Source: Collinsella sp. | GTDB taxonomy: Bacteria; Actinomycetota; Coriobacteriia; Coriobacteriales; Coriobacteriaceae | Assembly: GCA_019414205.1 (NCBI GenBank) | Contig: DXML01000016.1 | Location: 71,918-99,197, forward strand | Length of the DNA stretch: 27,280 nucleotides | Reading direction: 5' to 3' | In this document: positions 22,829 through 27,280 of the stretch, one piece after another | How the letters are laid out: the number at the start of each line of letters is the position of its first letter | How positions within the stretch are numbered: the first letter of the stretch is position 1 | Notes under the pieces: generated by a model | What the model was told of the DNA's origin: nothing | Seen by the model: the letters and a program-made list of their open reading frames with translations, nothing else | Databases searched by the model: none | Position numbers and translations under genes: made by a program

Positions 22829-23326
22829 TTATTTGGACGATTCCGGGAGGGACGGCCCCGCCTCCCTGAACTCGACCGGCGACATGTAGCCCAGCGTCGA
22901 GTGGATCCTGAAGTTGTTGTACCAGTGCACGTAATCCAAGAGCTTGGCTCGGAGCTCGCGCGTCCCTCCTCGGTCCTTCGGAGTGGCCGACGATCTCCCC
23001 GTTGCAGAGGTCGACGAGCAGGCAGACGTAGTTCCACGACGCCCCGACGCGCACGCAGGCCAAGTCGCTGCATATATGGGTGCACGGCGCCCTGCCGCCG
23101 AAGCCGCGCGCGACGACGTTCGACACGTCGGCCTCGTTGACCGCCCCGGGGTGCACCTTGAACCTCTTCCTGCCGTATGCGCCGGCCAGGCCGTTCTCCC
23201 TCATGATGCGGCAGACGCGGCGCCGGCTGACGGTAACGCCCGACCTCCCGGGCGACGCCTTGATCTTGCGCGATCCGTTCCGGCCCTTGCTGGCGGCGTG
23301 CGCCGCCGCGGCCGCCGTCGCCCCCC
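22829..23326 (-). pseudogene. IS3-family transposase (orfB) remnant, internally deleted
   Basis: On the minus strand the start of the fragment reads SRKIKA and VTVSRRRVCRIMRENGL, then KRFKVHPG, ICSDLACVRVGASWNYVCLL with the first catalytic Asp, and GEIVGHSEGPRRDAR. The frame then shifts at about 22955-22960 into RELRAKLLDYVHWYNN and FRIHSTLGYMSPVEFREA, a typical IS3/IS150-group C terminus ending at a TAA (22829-22831). The middle of the DDE domain, with the second Asp and the Glu, is missing, and the 5' part is cut off at about 23326 where a nucleosidase gene fragment begins. It cannot be active. The family assignment is by recognition of the motifs. Confidence 0.88.
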
Positions 23327-23605
23327 GACATTAAGGTCCTCAAGGGCCGTGTCGTCTCCGGCGACCAGTTCGTCTCGCCCGCGGAACAGAAGGAGCGAAT
23401 CCTCGCGACCTTCGGCGACCTGTGCTGCGAGATGGAGGGCTGCACCATCGCGCAGGCCGCTTATCTCAACGGCGTGCCCCTCGTCGTCGTGCGCGCCATC
23501 AGCGACAAGCCCTGCGCCGAGGGCCGGGTCGTCGACTACAACACCTTCGAGAAGAAGGCCGCCTGCGACTGCGCCCGCATCGCCGCGCGCATGGTTAAGC
23601 TTTAG
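23327..23605 (+). pseudogene. mtnN: 5'-truncated MTA/SAH nucleosidase fragment
   Basis: The plus strand encodes about 92 residues with no start: DIKVLKGRVVSGDQFVSP, then CCEMEGCTIAQAAYLNG, VPLVVVRAISDKP and a C-terminal helix ending ARMVKL. These match the second half of 5'-methylthioadenosine/S-adenosylhomocysteine nucleosidase, including the MEG/MEA substrate-binding segment and the catalytic Asp in RAISD. The first half is missing and the fragment abuts the IS3 remnant directly at 23326/23327. It is probably a relic of insertion followed by deletion or rearrangement. Confidence 0.85.
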
Positions 23606-23657
23606 GCCCTGCGCGCCGGGGCCCTTCTTTATGTTGGGACCCCGGCGCGCCTGGCCC
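23604..23657 (+). terminator. GC-rich inverted repeat after the nucleosidase fragment, probable terminator
   Basis: GCGCGCCGGGG (23611-23621) and CCCCGGCGCGC (23640-23650) are exact complements, extended outward by GGCC on each side (23605-23608 and 23653-23656). The 18-base loop and weak T-tract make it an imperfect terminator. It lies just after the nucleosidase stop codon. Confidence 0.55.
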
Positions 23658-23831
23658 TTTCCAAAGCGAAGTGTCGAGCCGAAGTGTTGAGCGTCGGCCC
23701 TGAATGTTCAATGGCCGTTGTTTTCTGCCCCTCAAGTGGTGGACTTTTCCTCGGAGCTGTTGATTCCCCCACGCGCCCCCTTCCGTTCTCTGTTCTCCCC
23801 TTATACTCCTTGTACGAGGAGGTAAGAAGTC

Positions 23832-26573
23832 ATGGACAAGACCACACAGGACAGCTTGGCAAAGAAAACCGTCGACATGAGGGACAGGATTCTCGAGCAT
23901 CTCGAGGCCCTCACCTCTGCCGTCTCGCTCGACGACCTTGCCCGTCTGTCCACCTCCGACATCGCCGAGACGCTCATCATCTCCAGGAGCCTGGCGAGCC
24001 AGTACCTCAACGACCTTGTTCGCGCCGGTCTTGTGGTTAAGGTGGCGGGCAGGCCTGTCCGTTATTTTCATCGCCGCGCGTTCCAGAAGCGTTTTCAGGT
24101 AAAGCTCTCTGCAAGCGAGTACGCCTCGCTCGCCGACCTCATCCAGGCGACGGGAATCGCCGATCACCGCGACTTCGCGCGTGCCGTGGGCTTCGACATG
24201 AGCCTCAGCTCCGTTGTCGAGCAGTGCAAGGCTGCGGTTCAGTACCCTCCGTTTGGCCTGCCCATCCTCTTGAGCGGCGGCGTGGGTGTCGGTAAGTCTT
24301 TCCTTTCTCGCCTTGTGTACGAGTACGGCAAGAACCAGGGCTTGCTGTCCCGCGACTCCTCCTATGTGCGCATCGACTGCGCCGGGGTCCCGGACGCCGC
24401 CTCGTTCAACGGGCTTCTTGACGAGTCGATCGCGAAAGCGCGCGGGGGTGTGGTCTTTGTCAACGGCATCGAGGCACTCTCTCCCTCTGCGATGGAGCAC
24501 TGCCTTGCGACGGCCCTCGGGCTCGATGCCTCCCAGGATGCGCCGCGCGCTCGCCTCGTTCTTTCGACGACGCTTTCCGCCGATGACCTGAAGGTTTCCT
24601 CGGCCTACAGCAAAATGCCCATCTGTGCCCGCGTCCCCTCACTCAAGGAGCGGACCCCCGAGGAGCGCGAGGATCTCATCTTGAGCTTCCTGCGCAGCGA
24701 GGGGTGCCGAATCGGTTCTGATGTGAAGATCAGCCGCGGCGCATACCGTTGCCTCGTGAACGCGGACTTTTCCGATAACATCGCCGGCTTGCGCGCCTGC
24801 GTGACGAACTGCTGTGCCAAAGCGTTCCTCAATCGCGAGGGCGACTACGTCGTCGTTCGCCCGTATTTTCTTCCCAGCGGGCTCCTCTCCTCCGCGCAGA
24901 TCGATCAACAGCCCGACGATGGCGTTCTGATCGACGCGTCTCTGGATGCCGCCGAGAGCACAGGGCCGGTCGAGCAGGCGCTCGATGCCCTGTGCTCCCT
25001 CGATGAGCGATTCTGCGCCGGGGAGCTCTCTGTCTCCGAGCTTGTCTCGCAAGCTGTCTCCGCCGTGCGCGGCGTTGAGGATCACTTGATCTTCGACCAC
25101 GGCGTCGCCTCCTCGAGGTCGCGCGCCTTCGAGCGCGTCGTGGGCGCGGTCCTTGCCGACGCAGGCTCTTCTTATGGCATCGAGCTTTCGAGGAAGGTCG
25201 CTTTTCTACTGGCCCAGGAGATTTGCCTGCAGTTGTGGCCGGGTATCGGCCTGGCTAAGCGAAAGTCTGCCTGTGCGGAGCAAATCTCCCATCTCCTCGG
25301 TGCCGTGACCTCCGAATTGCCGTTTGCCTCGAGTGTCTCCGATCAGGTCGCCGCAGACGTGGAAGGGGCGCTGGGAATCTCGCTCGATCACTTCACGAAG
25401 ACGCTTCTGACGCTGTGCGTCGCATCGGAGTCTCGCGATGCGAAGGCCCTTCGGACGCTCTGCGTCATCTTGTCCCACGGCTACTCAACGGCGACGAGCA
25501 TCGCCGACGCGGCGAACCGTATGCTCGGCATGCATGTGTACGAGGCTGTCGACATGCCCTACGACCAGCAGCTGAAGGACATCGTCGGTCCGCTCCAGCG
25601 CCTCGTCGACCGCCATTCCTACTGCACCGGGGTCGTGTTCCTCGTCGACATGGGCTCCTTGGAGGAGGCCTATAAGGCCCTCGAGAACGTTACCGACTCC
25701 ACTATCGGCGTGGTGAACAACGTCTCTACCGGTCTTGCGCTCGAGATCGGGGTCGGGCTGCTCGGCGGCAAGTCCATCGCCGAGGTTCTTGGCGATGCGA
25801 CCGCCGCGTGCGTGACGCACTGCAAGGTGATCGAGCGCGTCAACCGTGAGGACGCCATCGTCTTCTGCTCCGAGTCCGGGGTCGACGCCGCGGAGAGGAT
25901 ACGCCAGCTCGTCTCGCAGAGCCTCCCGCGCACCATAGGCGCGCGCCTGCTCACGAGGCCCTTCAAGCAGCTCGTCGCGAACGGGTCGAACGACGCCGTT
26001 TTCTCCGAGCACCGCGTCTGCGCCGTCATCGGCACGGGAGACCCCGGGGTCGCCTCCGTCCCCTTCCTCGCCCTCGAGGACATCATGTCGACGGCGTCCG
26101 CCTCTAAGGTTGATGCCGTGTTCGGCAGGTGGCTTGACGCTTCCGAGCTCTCTTCTTTCCACGAGAAGCTGCTCTCGAACATGACGCTGCAGAACGTCAT
26201 CCGCTCCATCACCATCCTCGACCCGGAGCGGCTATTCCATGAGATCGAGAGCGCCGTGCACGAGCTTCAGCGCAGGACAGGCGAGAAGATCGGCAGCAAC
26301 GCCATCATTGGGCTCTACGTTCACCTCTGCTGTCTCGTCGAGCGCCTTGTTACCAGAAACCCCATTGAGACCTACGTTGGCCAGGACCGCTTCGAGGAGG
26401 AACGCGCCGATTTCATCGAGTCCTTCAGGCAGAGCTTCTCGAGCATCTCGACGCGCTATCGCGTAGAGGTTCCCGTAAGCGAGATCGCATATGTCTTCGA
26501 CTACATAAGCGTGAGCGCCGCCCCGGCGCGAGAAGAGCGCCTCGGCTCCTCGGACCTCCTGCTCGACGAGTGA
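23832..26573 (+). CDS. LevR-like PTS regulator with degenerate AAA+ domain
   Basis: 913 residues, with the LevR domain order: winged helix-turn-helix (about 18-82, IISRSLASQYLNDLVRAG), AAA+ (about 105-325), PRD1 (about 375-480), EIIA-Man-like (about 540-670, His 549 in SHGYSTATS, then NNVSTGLALEIG), EIIB-like (about 675-765, Cys 679) and PRD2 (about 790-895, His 831 in GLYVHLCC). Walker A is intact (GGVGVGKS, 149-156). The Walker B Asp-Glu is Asn211-Gly212 (VVFVNGIEAL), and the GAFTGA loop between them is absent. LevR proteins normally activate sigma-54 promoters; this one cannot be expected to. ATG 23832 follows GAGGAGGT. It probably controls the adjacent PTS genes in response to PTS phosphorylation. 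Confidence 0.9.
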   Translation: MDKTTQDSLAKKTVDMRDRILEHLEALTSAVSLDDLARLSTSDIAETLIISRSLASQYLNDLVRAGLVVKVAGRPVRYFHRRAFQKRFQVKLSASEYASLADLIQATGIADHRDFARAVGFDMSLSSVVEQCKAAVQYPPFGLPILLSGGVGVGKSFLSRLVYEYGKNQGLLSRDSSYVRIDCAGVPDAASFNGLLDESIAKARGGVVFVNGIEALSPSAMEHCLATALGLDASQDAPRARLVLSTTLSADDLKVSSAYSKMPICARVPSLKERTPEEREDLILSFLRSEGCRIGSDVKISRGAYRCLVNADFSDNIAGLRACVTNCCAKAFLNREGDYVVVRPYFLPSGLLSSAQIDQQPDDGVLIDASLDAAESTGPVEQALDALCSLDERFCAGELSVSELVSQAVSAVRGVEDHLIFDHGVASSRSRAFERVVGAVLADAGSSYGIELSRKVAFLLAQEICLQLWPGIGLAKRKSACAEQISHLLGAVTSELPFASSVSDQVAADVEGALGISLDHFTKTLLTLCVASESRDAKALRTLCVILSHGYSTATSIADAANRMLGMHVYEAVDMPYDQQLKDIVGPLQRLVDRHSYCTGVVFLVDMGSLEEAYKALENVTDSTIGVVNNVSTGLALEIGVGLLGGKSIAEVLGDATAACVTHCKVIERVNREDAIVFCSESGVDAAERIRQLVSQSLPRTIGARLLTRPFKQLVANGSNDAVFSEHRVCAVIGTGDPGVASVPFLALEDIMSTASASKVDAVFGRWLDASELSSFHEKLLSNMTLQNVIRSITILDPERLFHEIESAVHELQRRTGEKIGSNAIIGLYVHLCCLVERLVTRNPIETYVGQDRFEEERADFIESFRQSFSSISTRYRVEVPVSEIAYVFDYISVSAAPAREERLGSSDLLLDE

Positions 26574-26632
26574 CCTTCCCCGCGCCGCCGCAAGCTGACC
26601 GCGCGTCCTCAATAATCCGATAACCCCTTGCC

Positions 26633-26655
26633 CGGCGCGAATCCGGATAGCGCCG
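26633..26655. promoter_or_regulatory. Dyad in the leader of the PTS genes
   Basis: CGGCGC (26633-26638) and GCGCCG (26650-26655) flank an 11-base centre containing the palindrome ATCCGGAT (26641-26648). It lies 42 bases before the IIB start, where an operator or leader hairpin could act. I saw no clear -24/-12 sigma-54 promoter and only weak -35/-10 candidates in 26574-26696. Confidence 0.3.
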
Positions 26656-26696
26656 AGGCAGTACCGAACGTAAAACTTCATTTGATAGGAGCAAAC

Positions 26697-27170
26697 ATGA
26701 GTGTTGTTATGGCACGAATCGACAATCGCCTGCTTCACGGCATCATCGTGACGCAGTGGGCCCCGGTATCGGGCGCGACCCGAGTCATGGTCATCGACGA
26801 CAAGGTCGCCGGCGACGAGGTCCTGAAGTCCACCATGAGGATGGCGCGCCCCGCGGGCATGGCCGTTTCGATCATCTCCGAGCAGACCGCGCTCAAGAAC
26901 TTCGCCGCGGGCAAGTACGACCGCGAGAAGGTCTTCGTCATCGCCAAGGAGCCCGAGACGATGCTTCGCCTGGTCGAGTCGGGCGTCGAGCTCCCGTCGC
27001 TGGTCGTCGGCGGCTCGCTCGTCAAGGAGGACGGCATCCAGCTCACCCAGCGCGCCTACGCCTCCGCCGAGAACGTCCAGAGCTACAAGGCGCTCATCGC
27101 CCGTGGCGTCAAGGTGACGGCCCAGTTCGTGCCCGCCGACAAGCCCGTCTCCGTCGCAGACCTCATCTAA
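26697..27170 (+). CDS. PTS mannose/fructose/sorbose family IIB component
   Basis: Cytoplasmic phosphotransfer subunit, 157 residues. The family start ARIDNRLLHGIIVTQW contains the phosphorylated His 14, and VMVIDDKVAGDEV follows. ATG 26697 has AGGAG (26687-26691) five bases upstream; the longer open frame from 26628 is leader. IIB takes phosphate from IIA and passes it to the sugar carried by IIC. No IIA gene is in the window; it may follow downstream. The sugar cannot be told. It is preceded by the LevR-like regulator. Confidence 0.93.
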   Translation: MSVVMARIDNRLLHGIIVTQWAPVSGATRVMVIDDKVAGDEVLKSTMRMARPAGMAVSIISEQTALKNFAAGKYDREKVFVIAKEPETMLRLVESGVELPSLVVGGSLVKEDGIQLTQRAYASAENVQSYKALIARGVKVTAQFVPADKPVSVADLI

Positions 27171-27179
27171 GGGGGAAAT

Positions 27180-27280
27180 ATGGTCAACTTCACTATCCTG
27201 CAGGTCGTCCTTTTGACCCTGCTGGCCTTCATCAAGCACGTGGACTACTACGGCATCCCGATGATCTTCGTCAACTATGC
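27180..27280 (+). CDS. Probable PTS IIC component, 3' end outside the window
   Basis: The frame starts at ATG 27180, nine bases after the IIB stop, with AAGGGGGA as ribosome-binding site, and runs off the window edge after 33 complete codons. It begins MVNFTILQVVLLTLLAF, a hydrophobic first membrane segment, followed by IKHVDYYGIP. Position after IIB and the hydrophobic start fit the sorbose-family IIC permease; too little is present for certainty. Confidence 0.7.
   Translation, partial: MVNFTILQVVLLTLLAFIKHVDYYGIPMIFVNY

Noticed and set aside
22944..23690. Plus-strand open frame of 248 codons across the IS remnant and mtnN fragment
   Set aside because: It is antisense to the transposase motifs and out of frame with the nucleosidase motifs, which explain the DNA better.
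26574..26696. Sigma-54 promoter expected next to a LevR gene
   Set aside because: No GG-N10-GC pair with flanking consensus was found at a sensible distance.

Overview
The window looks like chromosomal DNA of a high-G+C Gram-positive gut anaerobe of the class Coriobacteriia, most likely Collinsella or a close relative. This is inferred from strongly biased, C/G-ending codons in ribosomal genes, an actinobacterial-type S12, a fused acetyl-CoA carboxyltransferase, a FabK-based fatty-acid cluster and a LevR-type sugar regulator beside a mannose-family PTS. No rRNA or tRNA gene and no CRISPR array was seen.

Layout: (1) 1-3680, a str-type operon rpsL-rpsG-fusA-rpsJ that lacks tuf and ends in an intrinsic terminator after rpsJ. 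(2) 3734-13922, biotin ligase birA diverging from a complete type II fatty-acid synthesis operon: fabH-acpP-fabK-fabD-fabG-fabF-accB-fabZ-accC-accDA. A pair of near-identical 16-bp motifs lies in the divergent promoter region and a terminator closes the operon. (3) 14002-15840, a cation diffusion facilitator with a manganese-type metal site and a histidine phosphatase. (4) 15857-16272, a perfect 44-bp inverted repeat, then a promoter element and a structured leader. (5) 16273-22121, the rest of the S10 and early spc genes: rplC-rplD-rplW, a hairpin and second promoter element, then rplB-rpsS-rplV-rpsC-rplP-rpmC-rpsQ, a structured spacer, and rplN-rplX. A terminator stands where rplE would be expected. 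(6) 22122-23657, a gene-poor junction with an internally deleted IS3-family transposase remnant abutting the 3' end of an MTA/SAH nucleosidase gene. (7) 23832-27280, a LevR-like regulator followed by mannose/sorbose-family PTS IIB and the start of IIC, cut by the window edge.

How the parts work together: BirA would attach biotin to AccB. AccC and the fused AccDA would then make malonyl-CoA, FabD would load it on AcpP, and FabH/FabG/FabZ/FabK/FabF would extend the chain. The ribosomal operons are broken at two unusual places, between rpsJ and rplC by the lipid cluster and after rplX by the IS-scarred junction. A GGAYACGCCCG element recurs before three ribosomal transcription units. The most unusual single gene is the LevR-like protein: it keeps the LevR domain order and Walker A but lacks the GAFTGA sigma-54 contact loop and has Asn-Gly where Walker B should read Asp-Glu.
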